From: Phaeosaccion multiseriatum
Lineage: Eukaryota; Ochrophyta, other classes
Reading direction: 5' to 3'
Assembly: GCA_965112735.1 (NCBI GenBank)
Contig: OZ218952.1
Location: 620,001 to 684,000, forward strand
DNA: 64,000 bases
This document shows, piece by piece, positions 9,721 through 29,774 of this stretch. The translations under genes and the position numbers were made by a program. Numbering within the stretch: position 1 is the stretch's first letter; each line of letters opens with the position of its first letter. Under the pieces are notes generated by a model, which was not told where the DNA came from, searched no databases, and worked only from the letters and a program-made list of their open reading frames with translations.

Positions 9721-12700
9721 TCAGTTCCCCACGCTGCTGCTGTTGGTGATGTCTCCCCCAGCCTTCCTCTTTGCCCTGGACCGCGTGAGCCGCATGCTCA
9801 GTTGTGCCTCCTCCACGACCTTACCGCCACCACCACCACCACCACCACCACTGCTGCTGCAGCTGCTGCTCTGCCGAGAAGGCTGTTCTCGAATGAACTT
9901 GTCCTGCAACTCTTGGTTGGCGGAGCGAAGAGAGTTGATCTCCTCCTTGAGCTTCTCCACCACCTTAATCTTCTGGTTGGTATTCTTGTGTCCCACCTGT
10001 GTGGAGTTTCGTTTGTTTTGATTGATTATGTTAAGAGAGAAAACGAAATGTGGCAACGAGACTACAGGAGCTGACCAAACGGCCAGAGAGAGGACTGAAC
10101 ACACACACACACACACACACACACACTTTCTCCTCTCCGCGGACTCTGTCCGTCAAGCCCACCCAATCTAATGCTCACTCACTCACTCACTCACCCAACC
10201 CATCCATCCGCCCACTCACTGACTCCCTCCCTTATTGACTTACCAGCTTGGTATTAGCCGAGTCCATCTCCTCCATTTGCGTCTTCATATCCCTCGCCTC
10301 CTCCTTGAGTCTCCTCGCCTTGTCATCCGCCGCCGCCCTCAGTTCGCTCTCCCGGAGCAGCTCCGTCTCCAATCCACGCAGTCTCGCTCGTACCTCCTCC
10401 ACCTCACGACGGGAATCGTTCACCTTCCCGAGCTCTCCTTGTAAGGCCCCGACCGTATCCATCATCTCTTCCAACCGGCCCACACTGGCGTGTAACTGCT
10501 CCTCCAAGCCCTCCACCTCTTGCTGCAACCCATCCGCCCGACTGACGGCCTCCTCCTTCACCTCCTCCATCTCCCGGAGCTGCGTCTCCAGACTCGCCTT
10601 CTCCCTCTCCCTCTCCTCCAGGGCCGCGCTTTTTTCCGTAACGGCTCGGTGAGCGCTACTCAACTCCTCCTCTGTGTGCTCCATCTCCTCCAGCACCTTT
10701 GCCAAGCGATTGGCCTTGTGCTCCACCTCCTCCACCCTCTCGTCGCGCTCGGCAGTCACCTCATCCAACACCTTATGCACAGCTTCAAGCTCCTTCTCTT
10801 GGGCGGCCACGAGTGCCTCCGCAGTGGCGATGGAGTCCTTAACCACCATCACATCCTTCTGTGCTCGTTCCAGATCGGCCCGACTCACCGACAAGTTATG
10901 CTCCGTCTTGATAAACTCCGCCTGCAGCGCACGGGCGTCCTTCTCCGTGTCTGCCCTCGCCTTTTGCGCCACCTTCACCTCCTTCTCCATGTGTGCGAGC
11001 ATGGCGACTGTCTTGCCCTCCTGCTCCTCCATCTCCAACATCTTCCCATCCAGGTCGTCCATCCTACGCTCTCCCTCGGCAACCGCTTCATGCGCCTCTT
11101 CCAACTGCGTCCTCAAGTCCGCAGCCTCCGCCCTTGCCTTCTCTCGACTCTCAACAGCGGCGTTGAGTTGCGTCTCAGCCGCCGCAGCGTCAGTGCGCAG
11201 TTGGGAAACTTCGCCCATATGCTCCTCAATCACAGCCCCCAGCTTCTCTATCTCCACCCGTCGTTCTTCCTGCACGGAAGCGTACTCAGCCTCTCGAGCC
11301 TCAATCTCAGCATTATGCAACAGCACAAGCTCGTTCCCTTCTCGCACCACGGCAGCGCACTCGGCGCGAACTCTCTGCAGCTCCTCGTCCTTCTTTCCGT
11401 TTTCGTTCTCCTTCTCTGCCAGGGCCAAAGTGTGTGCCTGCATCACTTCGGCCGCCTCTCCGGCCTTCTCCACCATGGCAGCCAGCGCAGTTTCCAGCTC
11501 TGTTTGCTTCTCCTCCACTTCCTCCTCCTTGGTGGCGAGTTGGCTCTCCAGGCTCACAATTTGAATGCGAAGGTTTCCCAGCTGTTCCGTTGTGGAGGCC
11601 AATTCCTCCTTCACAGCCGCTTCAGCTACCCCCGACTTCTCCGCCCTGCTCTTCTCACTCTGCAGCTGCTCTTCCCTCTCCACCAACAAGGCTTCCTTGG
11701 TCTGTGCAGCGGCCTCCGCGACCTCCACCTTCGTCTTGAGCTCCTCCACCTCCCCACCCCGAGCCTCCACCTCCTCCTTCGCCCCCTTCAGAGCAGTCTC
11801 AGCCGCCTCGAGCTCCCCCAGCCGAACGGTAAGCCCCTCTTGCGCAGCAACCAGCTTCTCCACCATACCATCTCGCTCTCCGGTCACCTCCTCCACCATG
11901 CCCTGTGCCTCGCTCACCTCCCTCTCCAACTCGTTGATACGCTCGGCCTTGAATGCCCCGCCTTCCTGTGCTTCGTTCAACTTGGCCAGAGTGGAGTCTC
12001 GCTCTTGCGTGAGCCCCTCTACGGCAAGCTGAGCCGCTGCGAGCTCTCCTCGCGTGGTCTGGAGCTGGTCCGACAGATCTCCTGACAGGCGCTTCGCCGC
12101 TTCAAACTGAGCCTCCAGGTCGGCCGTCTGCTCCATTAGGGCCTTTACTTGGCCATCAGCGCTCTCTGCTCGGACAGTGGCGTCTTGCAATGCGGATTTT
12201 GCCCCCGACAACTCCTCCTGCAATGGTGTGGGTGCGGTGGGGTAGGGTGGGGTGGGCGAGGGAGGTTGGGGGAGCACCAGCAGCGGGGGTAAGGGGGTGG
12301 AAGGGCAAAGGACAACTGGCGCCGCGATATGCACGACAGGGAAGAAGGGTACTATGGCACATGACTACGGCTGGTCGTTGTCTCCGACTTGCATGCTCTC
12401 TTACCTGCACCGTCTCCAACTTAGCTGCGCTGTCCCTTGCGCTATCCCTCAACTCTCCCTGGAGCTGCTCCACGGAACCTTCCAGCGTCGACGTTCGAGC
12501 GGCGCATTCGGTGCGCTGTTCTTCCAACTCCGTCATGCTCTGCTCCAGAGCCTCCTTGTCCGACACCAAGCCCTCCATCTCCACAATGAGGGTCTCCTTC
12601 TCCTTGCGTGCGGCCCCCTTCTCCTCGACCATGGTCTCCACCTCCGTACGCAAGGTCTCTACCGTTCCCCGCAAGTTGTCTGCTTCCTTATGCAAAGTCT

Positions 12701-15700
12701 CCTTCTCCTCCCGTAGCTTCTCCTCCGCCTCCTGGCCTTGTCGCACACGGGCCTCCAGCTCCTCCACCGTGTTGCTGTGGGCCGTAATCAGGGCTTCCTT
12801 CTCTGAAACCAACGTCTCCATCTCAGTGATAAGCGCCTCCTTCTCCTCCCGCCCTTGACGCACGCTGGTCTCGAGATCCTCCACTTTAATGCTGTAGGCG
12901 GCCTCACTGCTTCGTCCACTGGCCTCAAGCTGCTCCACTTTGCTGCTGTGGGCCGCCTCAGCGGTTCGCAGCGCCTCGAGCAAGCGGTCGATTTCGTCCT
13001 CTGAGGATTCCAATTGCGCTGCTGCCTCCACAATCTGTAGACGTACAGTGACGGGAGAGAGAGACAGAGAGAGAGGAGGAGGAAGGTCACAAAGAGGTAA
13101 AGAATACGAACCTCTGATTCGTCTGACAAATGTCGCCCCGTCTCTCCCACCTCCTCCTCCTCCTCCTCCTCCTCCTCCTCCTCCTCCTCCTCCTCCTCTC
13201 TGCATACACCTAATTCTCTCTCTCTCCTGTCTGTAGTTTGTGGTCTCACTCACCTTGGAGTGCTTGGTCTGCAGCTCCTTCTCATGCGTGGCTTTGAGCA
13301 GCTTGAGCTCAAGCGCCGACGTGCTGCCCTGCGTCTTGCTCTGCTCCATACGTGCCTCCAGCTCCTTGTTGGACGTCTCGAGCGCGGAAACCTTTGCGCC
13401 CATGTCCCCCAGGCTCTTGTCCCTGGCCTCGACATCGACCGTCAGTGCGGCGACCCGCTGTGTAGACGCGGATAGGCCTTCCCGAGCCTCTGTTAGGCTA
13501 CTCGTGAGGGTACTGATCAGCATCTGCGCCTCCTCCAGCTCACTAAGGAAGGAAGGAGTGTCGTATGACGAAATAGGGAAGATGCGTAGGGGTGTGGGTG
13601 GGTGGGTAGGTGCGTGTTGGTGGTGGTGTGGTTGTGTGTGCGTACATGTGTGGCCCCATGCACACACTCCCCTCTCCCTTGTGTGGCACAGGATTGTTTC
13701 GCGTCCTCACTTCAACCTGCCGGTCACTTCACAAAGCAATTTATTCTCCCGGCTCATCCCCCCCAAAATCACATGACAAACACACACACACACACACACA
13801 CACACATCCTGCGGCACACACGCACACACACACGCACGACCACCCAAGAAGCAGAAGAGAGCCTAGACTCACTTGGTTTTGCTCTCGAGGGCTGTAAAGT
13901 GGCTCTCCTTCTCAAGCAACAACTGCTTGTACTCCGCGTGCCCCTTGTTGAGGGTCTCCTTCGCCTTGGTACTCTCCGCCTCCACCGCTTTCCGCAGCGC
14001 TTCATTGTCGCTCCGCAGCCGAGAGACGGTTTCAACCTGTAACCGTTGAAACTCGCGTTCCTCTGTAGAGCCCCAGGCGAACGCTCCGAGCTGCTCTACC
14101 CTGCCTCCAATCTCCTTAATCTCGGAGTTGAGGCTCTCCTCGGACGCGGTGAGCGAGTCTTTAAGCGCGTCAATCTCTCCCGTGAGCACGGCTCTGCACG
14201 AGCACGACAAGCGAAAGGAGGTAGGGGATTAGGGGAGAGGGAGAGGGATGAATCCGGTCACTGAGGTAGGGCTGGATGGAGAGAGAGAGAGCGGAGAGGG
14301 CGGAATCAAGGACGAAGTGGGCGGCGGCAGTGGAGATGAGTAGGTAGGGGGGTTTGAGGGTGGCTCTGGCTCAGGGCCGTTTGAGTTGTTCCTTAGGGAA
14401 AGAATAGCGAGCGGGCCTGCATGAAAACACAAAACGCAAACTCAAACCCATCCCCCAACCCTCCAACCCGACCCAAGCCGACCGGACCCACAACAACCCC
14501 CCCCCCCCCCTCCTCCTCCTCCTCCCGACCCTCCTGTTTGTTTCCATTCCATTACACCCCACCCACCTCTCCGCATCGGGAGTCTTCTTCCGAAAGCCCT
14601 CAATGGTCTTGTCCCGAAACTTGAGCATCATGGTGACTTGGTTCACCTTCTTGTCGCTGGCCTCCACCTGTGCCTTCATGACCTGCTCTCTTAGTTCGGC
14701 AGCGCTGCTCGATCGCTCGGCAGCGTCTGCGCGTTGCAACGCGAGCACAAGCATCTCGTCATGGCTTGGCCCCTGCCCCTCAACGCCTGCGCCCCTCTCC
14801 TGTCCCGTCGCCGCTGAGCCGTCCATACCAGCGGCAGCGTCGGAGCCGTCTGCACTCACCCTCGGCAAAGAGAAGGTAGGTAAGCCGCCCCCCTCCCCCC
14901 CCATGCTGCTCCCACTACCGCGCCGTTTCAATGGACTTCCCCCTCCTCCTCCGTCCCGCTGCAGCTGTGCCCTGAGGCCCGCAATCTCTCTGCGCATTGC
15001 CTCAATGTCGCCGGTGGTGTCTTCGTTGACCACCGCAAGGTTTTTGATCATCTTCGCCCTCTGCGCGAATTGGAGCGTTGACAGCGTCTCTCCGGCATTC
15101 TCCAGCGCAGGGGACAGCGCAGCCACCAGCATGGTCTTGGAGTTGCCCCCCAACGAGTCTCTCAAGAGGAAGGTCAACTTGGAGTCACGGTAGTGGATGT
15201 GGCGATTCTTCAGCCCGCCCGACCGCTCCACCAGCGCGTTGATAACCTGCCCGAGCACCGACAGAGACCGGTTGATGTTGCTGGCCTCCTTGAGGCGTTC
15301 CCCTGTCGCGTTGGTGCTCTTTTGCCTCTCCGACCCCGCCAGGTCGACGAGGTTAAAGCAGGCTGTCTTGGTGCGAGTGAGCCCTCCCTCCGACTCGAGT
15401 GAAACGATTTTGAGAGTGAAAACGGCGTGGCTGCGAGACGACTCTCGGTTCATGGCCGTCTCCCCCACCTTACGGTTCCCAAAGCCATTGTTGATGATCT
15501 GGAGCGCCGACTGCGCGCCCTTCACCTCTGAGTCCACAAGGCCCTCTACATACACACCCTTCTTGGTGTCTTCGCGCACAGGCAGCTCCTCACCGGGGTT
15601 CGAGGCGAGCAAATCGAAGACTCTGATGATTGGGGAGGGAGGACGAGAGAGGGAGGTGGGGCCAGCATTGAGTGAGGACTCAGTTATACAACAGGGGGAG

Positions 15701-17075
15701 ATGCGGTTCCAAAGACAGCCCAAGGCAGCCCCCCTCCTCCTCCTCCTCTTACCCCCTGACCTACCCTACTCTACCCACCTCTCGTTGAAGATCTCGTAGA
15801 ACGAGCAACTCAGTGTGTACGAGAGTTTCCCCTCCGAGGCGTGTACTTTGGCATGGAAGTTCTCGTACAGGTAGCGCAGCACTCGGGGCACGAGCCCCGG
15901 CGATTCGTCGTCTGCTGCTACTGCTGTTGCGGCTGCTCATATATTAATATGTATGTAGATATATGTATGCCATTTGTGGTGGAGGGTCGAGCGCGTGGGG
16001 AGGAGGGGAGAGGCAAGGGTGTCAGGGAAGAGGAGCGACCCGCGTTCATAGTATGTTGCAGAGGGCTGGGTAGACACAAGGAGAGCTTGTGGTGCGGATG
16101 AGAGAGAGAGAGAGAGGGAGAGAGCAGTACACCCGTTGCACGGGGAGGGCGATACCACAGCAAAGGAACAGTGTAACGCTGCGAGTGCCCGCCGAAGCCT
16201 CCCCACTACGATAAGACTCGAGATGTGGACGGATGTGGACTCAATGGCGAGTTTGTTCCGTCCATGCAGGAGAGGAATGCTATCAGTACAGAGGTGGTGG
16301 CTCACCTGTGTTTGCGCTGATGCCCAAGGGGTCCTCCGCTCCCATGTCTCCGAACGTCGTAAATGTCTTACCTGTGACACGAGGAGGGAAGTATGGGAGG
16401 GAAGGGAGGGGTAGGGGGAGGATATAGTTCTTGTTTGTATCAGACGGAAAAGACGATGGCGTTCTTTGTACCACTCAAGTCGAGTATGAGAGAAGAGTTC
16501 TTTTGCTCATCAAAGCCTTGTCAGAGAGCGAGTGACGAGGAAACTAGAAGGTACGTAGGCAGGGCATCACATCGTATCTCATTACATGACGCACCTGAGC
16601 CAGTCTGGCCATAGGCGAAGATGGTGCCGTTGTACCCAGAGAGACAAGCGTCTGTGATGGGCACCCCCACCTGAGCGATCAGAGAGGTAGCGGGATGGAA
16701 GGTAAGACCGAGAGGGATGGAGCGACAAGTGCGGGCAGAGAGTGGTGAGACATGTGTATGTGTGAAGATGGAAGTATGCAAGAATGAGAAAGCGAAGAGG
16801 GCTTGAGAGAGGAGGAAAGAAAGGAGGTAGGTCAGGTTCTTCTTCACCTGCTCAAAGACTTGTTTCTGCGTGCTTTCCTCGCCCGCGCACCAATCAAAGG
16901 TAAAGGTCTTCTCATCCCCCGTCTTGCTCTTGAGGGAGAGGGCTGTGTTGTCCGCCGCTACTGTCACACATCGCCGAGGATTGGTTCCCTCCCGCGACGT
17001 TGGGGGGCGCACACGGCACACAACCTTGATCCGCTCCACCACGTCTTCTGCACTTGCAGCTGGCGGCTGGTCCAT
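9721..17075 (-). CDS. N-terminal motor kinesin, kinesin-12/KIF15-like, long coiled coil
   Basis: Ten exons: 16848-17075, 16595-16670, 16306-16371, 15779-15911, 14567-15622, 13873-14193, 13254-13542, 12405-13034, 10244-12217 and 9721-9996. Phases close to a 1682-aa frame. The motor spans about residues 14-345. It has IKVVCRVRPP near the start, P-loop GQTGSGKT at 97-104 (interrupted by intron 2), switch I NRESSRSH at 226-233, and switch II DLAGSE at 261-266. The blocks RHIHYRDSKLTFLLRDSLGG and FAQRAKMIKNLAVVNEDT follow. The neck sequence with VNEDT and the downstream RREIAGLRAQL resemble kinesin-12 (KIF15/PAKRP), which acts on spindles and phragmoplasts. Residues about 470-1640 are almost continuous Glu/Lys/Ala-rich coiled coil, with exon 9 alone supplying 658 codons. 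The C-terminus has a Gly run and a basic tail (RLTRSRAKRKAGG). The subfamily call is less sure than the kinesin call. Confidence 0.92.
10099..10124. repeat. (AC)n in kinesin intron 9
   Basis: A dinucleotide AC run of about 26 bases lies within the intron between exons 9 and 10. A similar run lies in intron 6 at about 13780-13806. Confidence 0.8.
13148..13198. repeat. (CTC)n triplet run in kinesin intron 7
   Basis: About 16 CTC triplets lie in the intron between exons 7 and 8. On the coding strand this reads GAG and produces spurious poly-Glu open frames. It is intronic because exon 8 begins at 13034 and exon 7 ends at 13254 with matching phase. Confidence 0.85.
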
Positions 17076-17766
17076 GCCGATTTTCTCCTCCTTAAACTAC
17101 TTCTCGCTCTCTCTAGTCCTGCTTCTAGTGGATTGTAGTCGTACGATGAAAAAGGGGAATTTCCAAACCGTCATTTGTTGGCTTATCGCGCCTCGCAAAC
17201 ACACAGCCACATCGACACACACACACACACACACACCTGTAGGCAGTGTCCGCGGGCACAGCAAATACTTCACTGTATACGCAAAATTGGTCTCATTTTC
17301 TTTGTTTACTGGAGGGAAACTGACCTCTTACCCATCACAATGGGACAATGGTATCGAATGGTACGCACTTGGTGAGGGAGTCAGGATTGGGTAGCAGGGG
17401 AAGGGAAGATGCACGACCCCACCCGCTCATGGCTTCTTTCTTTACTGCTGGCCGATGCAATGTGGAAGCTACTTTGTTACCTGCCACACGTTACTGCGAC
17501 ACGCGACACGCGACACCCACACGCCCACCCACCCACCCACCAACGAATTGGAACCAACCACAAACAACAGTGAAACGCCAGCCAAACAACAGTGAAACAC
17601 CAGCTAGATGAATAGATCAGTGCTGACCCTGTTCCTGCTCCGCTGCAATTCCGCAATCAAAAGAACCAAATAACCCACCACCCCCCCACCAGCCCGTCCT
17701 TCACCCCCGTCCGCGCACTCGCACTCCCCTCCCCTCATCTAAATCCTTCCTTCGCTGCGATGGTAC
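17076..17766. other. Intergenic between kinesin 5' end and p32 3' end
   Basis: Both neighbours are on the minus strand, so this is the kinesin promoter region plus the p32 3' flank. It has a short (AC)n run near 17216-17236. No gene seen. Confidence 0.5.
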
Positions 17767-18013
17767 TCAGAATTTACAGGACCTGACCCACTCAGCAGAT
17801 CGCTTGACGAATTGGTTGTATTGGCACTGCTCCTTGTGCTCTGCGTACATGAAAATGAAGGTGGCAACGTCGTCGTCCAGGCCATGCGCCTTGAGCGCCT
17901 TGTAGTAGCCCTCCTGTAAGCACAGTACAGCAGGTGGTGATACAGCATTGGAGAACAGCACGGCATAGAAGGACACCAACAAGCAAGAGAGGAGGAGCAG
18001 AAGCAGCACAAGC

Positions 18014-18044
<31 letters not shown>

Positions 18045-19980
18045 AGAGAGAGCGAAGTAGAGGGCAAAGGCGAGGGAAGGCAAAGCAGAGGAGGTGTCAA
18101 TGAATGGACCGTTAAGAGTACACGTTCTCTGGACGACATAGCCGAGAGCGAGAGAGACGAAGTATGAAAAACGTGATGTGTAGTGTAATGGATGTAACGC
18201 CGTTATGACTCGTATGCATCCAAGAGCCAGGGCACTCGTCCCGTCGGGTCGATAAGCAAACAAGTCCAGCAGGAGGGCGAGCGGCAACAAGGGGCATCCA
18301 CCCCAAGTTTAAGAACCGGCCCCCGCGGCGCTGGCCTCGGCCTCGACCTGGCATGCAGCCTTAAGGACGGCGGGGCACGCAGGTGGTGGAGGCGCCGGCG
18401 GGAATAACTCCCACCAGTGCAAAAAAAGGCTCCCCTGCGTTCACTATGCCAAGGTGTCTGGGCTCACTCGAGACTGATTTAACTCGAGGAGTAATTGTGT
18501 CCTTGGGGGGGGGGGGCATCTCTCTTATCTGTGTGTACGTCTGTCCCGTCTGTCTACACATCCATACGACCTATCCATCAATCAATCAATCAATCAATCT
18601 ATCCATTCCACCCACCCACTCGCCATTCAAACCCCTCCCTCTCCTCCTCCCTTCCCTCTCTTCCCTCCTCCTCCTTTCCCTCTCTTTCCTCCCTCCCCTG
18701 CCCCTCCGTCCTCCTCCTTCTCCTCCTCCTCCTCCTCCTCCTCACCTGCACGTCTGGCTCCATCTCCGTGAAAGTCGGTCCGTAGTACCTCATCGGTTTT
18801 CCTTCCTCATCGTATGTCACCGACTCATCCTCCGGTATGTGAAATACACTCTCGATGCTAAATTTGTCCGACGCAAGGCCTGTGAATCGGAGCGTGCCCC
18901 CCGGGTTGGAGATGTCCGCCCGGTAGATGAAGCCCTCCTTCTCCTCCTCTTGGTTCATCATGTAGTCGGGGTCCTCCATCTGCTCGTCTCCTTCTTCTGG
19001 CGGGTAATTCTCCTCCGGCTCCTCGGTTACAATGTCCTACAGCAAAAAAGGTGATACAGCAGCAGAGATAGGAGGACGGGGAGGAAGAAGGGGGAGAAGA
19101 AGAAGAGGAGGAGGAGGGGGAAGAGGAGAAGGAGAAAGAGGAAGGATAGCAGCAGCAGGCAGCGTTGGCCGCGGAGGGGAAACAAGGGGAAGAGCTGGGG
19201 GTGAGTGGGCGCTTCCACGGACTGAGACGAAGGCTCACCGCGTCCGCTTGGCCCACCGCCCCCCCCCCCCCCCGCCCCGTGTTCACCTACCTGACAGCAT
19301 ACCCTGACGTTGACCTTGTATCGGTTATTCTCCCCCCTGGTCTTGATGTTGAAGAAGGAAGTCTCGTCCCCCTCGTCCGTCACCACCAATCCCTTGGCCA
19401 GGATCTTCTCGTTGAGCACCTTCATCGCTGCAGTGGCACGCCGGGAAGGGGGCAAGAGAGAGAGGGGGGGGGGGTCAGCGGTGACAGCAAGGGCCCATGG
19501 TGCCAGGAGAGGGGCATATGCGGTTGTGAAGCAGTTGGCTAGTCGACCTTAGGAGGGGAAGCCGGATGTTTCCCGACTCAAACGAGCAGCTCCCCCCTCA
19601 GTGCCGCGCGCGTTCTCGACCTTCTTGCGCGCCTCACGCACACTCAAACCGAGCAGCACCCCCATCCCTCCTTCGCGCGAGCAATGAGCAATGCACTTAC
19701 TATCCATGGCCTCCCCGACGTCGATGTCATCCTCCTCCCGCGCTTCCCTCTCCAAGGCCTCCGCAAAGTCATTCAGCGGGCTCGTGGCCATGCCTCTGCA
19801 AGGCGCTGCCACGGCGGACTGCTGGCCCCGGCCCACACTACACATGGGCATGCCGCAAGGGCTTGAGTTCCCCGCTAGTGCCGCTGTTCGGCCCACTTTT
19901 TCTACTGCTGCTCGCTGCCCCTGCTTGTTCAGCACACGCCCGGCTGCCCGCATCAACGAAGGTCCCGCCGCGCGAAACAT
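17767..19980 (-). CDS. MAM33: Mitochondrial acidic matrix protein, p32/gC1qBP (MAM33) family
   Basis: Four exons: 19701-19980, 19291-19427, 18746-19036 and 17767-17913, giving 284 aa. The first 70 residues (MFRAAGPSLMRAAGRVLNKQ, then Arg/Ala-rich) form a typical mitochondrial presequence. The start of the mature part, LNDFAEALEREAREEDD, matches the first helix of p32. The central strands include the acidic loop EEPEENYPPEEGDEQ and FIYRADISN. The conserved YGPTFTEMEPDVQ is followed by the C-terminal helices ALKAHGLDDDVATFIFMYAEH and KEQCQYNQFVKRSAEWV. Proteins of this family are ring-shaped acidic trimers in the mitochondrial matrix that support ribosome assembly and oxidative phosphorylation. 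Length is near the family norm. Confidence 0.88.
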
Positions 19981-20505
19981 TGCAGGAGAAGAGTGGGACA
20001 CTAAAAGTAGGCAGGTGGCGACTGACAAAGAGTATATGCTATGCAAAGAAGACTGTGTGGTAAGAGAGAGGGGGGGGAGGAAAAAGAAACTCGTACTGGC
20101 CCCTGTCGTAAGCGATGAAATTGGATTTTGAACTGCTCGAGGGGGATGTTGATAATAAACAGAGAGAGAAGGGAGGTACATTGCGACATCGTCCCACGGG
20201 AGGACTAGGCTTTGGGCTTGCTTCAGCTCCGGCGCTGAAGCGGGCGCGCGAGGTGGGAGGGGAGAGGAGCAGCCTGGAGTACAGCGGCAGGCAAGTTCAA
20301 TTTTACTGACGAGGAGCAGGACGTAGAAGAGGACGGAGAGGGAGAAGGAGTACACTTCATGTCGGTATGATGCATCCGTGGGGAATCAGCACTGGCAGGG
20401 CCTGAACCTTTCTTCCCTCCCCTCTCCTCTCTTGTACATCGCTCTCACTCTGCCGGCCGCCCCTCTCTCCGATCAGCGCTGAGCAGGAGGACAGGTCCGA
20501 CAATC
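19981..20505. promoter_or_regulatory. Divergent upstream region, p32 and Timeless
   Basis: These 525 bases lie between two divergent starts and must carry both promoters. The open frame that runs through here on the minus strand (to 20355) simply extends p32 upstream, and I do not accept it because the ATG at 19980 gives a proper presequence. Confidence 0.5.
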
Positions 20506-28288
<7,783 letters not shown>

Positions 28289-28994
28289 TCACCCCATCAA
28301 GCGGCGGTCGGGGTGAGGGGGGAAGGAGAAGGGGTTGCTCGTTTGCTCGGCGTCGGGTCGTCGAGTTTCCTGCGCTGCATTGGAGGAGGGAGAGTGGTGC
28401 CTAGGTTTATCATGGACGAGTAGCTCTTTTTACTACCTCATTCCTCGTAATTAATTAAAATACTACTTAGTACTAATTACTTCAGTGATTTTAATATCCC
28501 TGCAATGTAACCTCGATGAAGTATGAAGTCCTATTTTTTATTGGCCTTCATTCTTCTTCTCGTACAGCGTACAGTGTTGTAGGACTTTTAATTAGGGGAA
28601 AAAAAAAAAAAAAGTTTTCGAAGTTTTTTTTTTTTCTCTTCTTTTAGTCTCGTTTTGGCCAGCTGGTTTTGGCGCATCCACACGTGGAGTGTAGTCTAGA
28701 GCAACTAGAGTTAAGCTCTAAAACCCTCCTCCAAGGACCAAAAATGACCTAAAACATCAATTTTCTGACTTTCTGTGCCTATCATTTTCGTCCCTTTTCG
28801 GGGTTACTTACACTTGTGGGGACATAATACCCTTGCTGTTCGGGGTAACGAACGCACGAAATCGTACTAGCAGCGTATCCCCCCCTCCGGTTGTAAGTAC
28901 TTACTTACTTACTTTTAAGTACCCTTGTCCATGCACACACACCAAAACCCAAACCAAAACCCAAACCCACACCACATCATGGCACAGCAGAACA
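28289..28994. other. AT-richer intergenic between convergent genes
   Basis: This separates the Timeless (+) and PPR-SMR (-) 3' ends. It includes AT-rich words around 28450-28490 and an A15/T-rich patch near 28600-28636, unlike the GC-rich surroundings. No gene seen; probably two 3' UTRs and terminators. Confidence 0.5.
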
Positions 28995-29742
28995 TCACAA
29001 GTAGAGCACAAAGCGTCCGAGGTTGTACTCGTGCTCTTCTGCCCTTAGTCCGAGCTCCTGCCGAGCATAAGCCAGGAGCTCGGGTCTGAGCACAGCCCCC
29101 CTTTCCCCCTCGCTGTGCCTTCCCTTGCCCGTAACCACCTCCACTCGCTGCCCGCTCAGCGAAGCCTGATGCGGTGATGATGATGACGACGACGACGATG
29201 ATGATGATGATGATGCCCTCTTCCTCACGTGGCGAAGAGCCGCTTTGGCCGCGCTGAGGCGAAAGCCATGAAGGTCCATAATGTTCTTGGCCTTATGCCC
29301 CCCCTTAACCTTCTCCCCACCGCCCCCGTCCTCTCCTACGCGCTCCTCCGTACCGCCCGCTTTGCCATCGCCATCACCATCGACATCGCCCATATGACTG
29401 CTGCTGCTGCCGCTGCTGCTGCCGCTGTTGCCCATATGTCTGCTGCCATCGCTGGCACTTGACACCCAGTATTTCAGCAGCCCCAGCCTGTGCCCCTCTT
29501 CGAAGATGTCGTCCGCGGCCTTGTTGTCCTTGTCCCCCTGTTGCCCCCTCTCCTCCTTACGGTTGCCGCTGCACGCATCCATTGCCTCTACAGCGACGTT
29601 GTAGAGCAACGCAGTGCGCCTCCCCTCCGCCACTCGCCACAACACTTCTCGCGCTCTCTCAGGAAGCCCAGCCTGCCCGCAGAGGCGAATGGCAGCGCAG
29701 TATACCTCCTCCGTCCCATCAGCACTAATATCGCCCATATGA

Positions 29743-29774
<32 letters not shown>

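Noticed and set aside
10520-12085. 521-aa plus-strand frame opposite the kinesin
   Set aside because: Leu/His/Arg-rich antisense shadow of the coiled-coil exon 9; no domain.
19549-20355. N-terminal extension of p32 to 268+ residues
   Set aside because: The ATG at 19980 gives a canonical mitochondrial presequence; upstream residues are hydrophobic and Ser/Leu-rich and would disrupt it.
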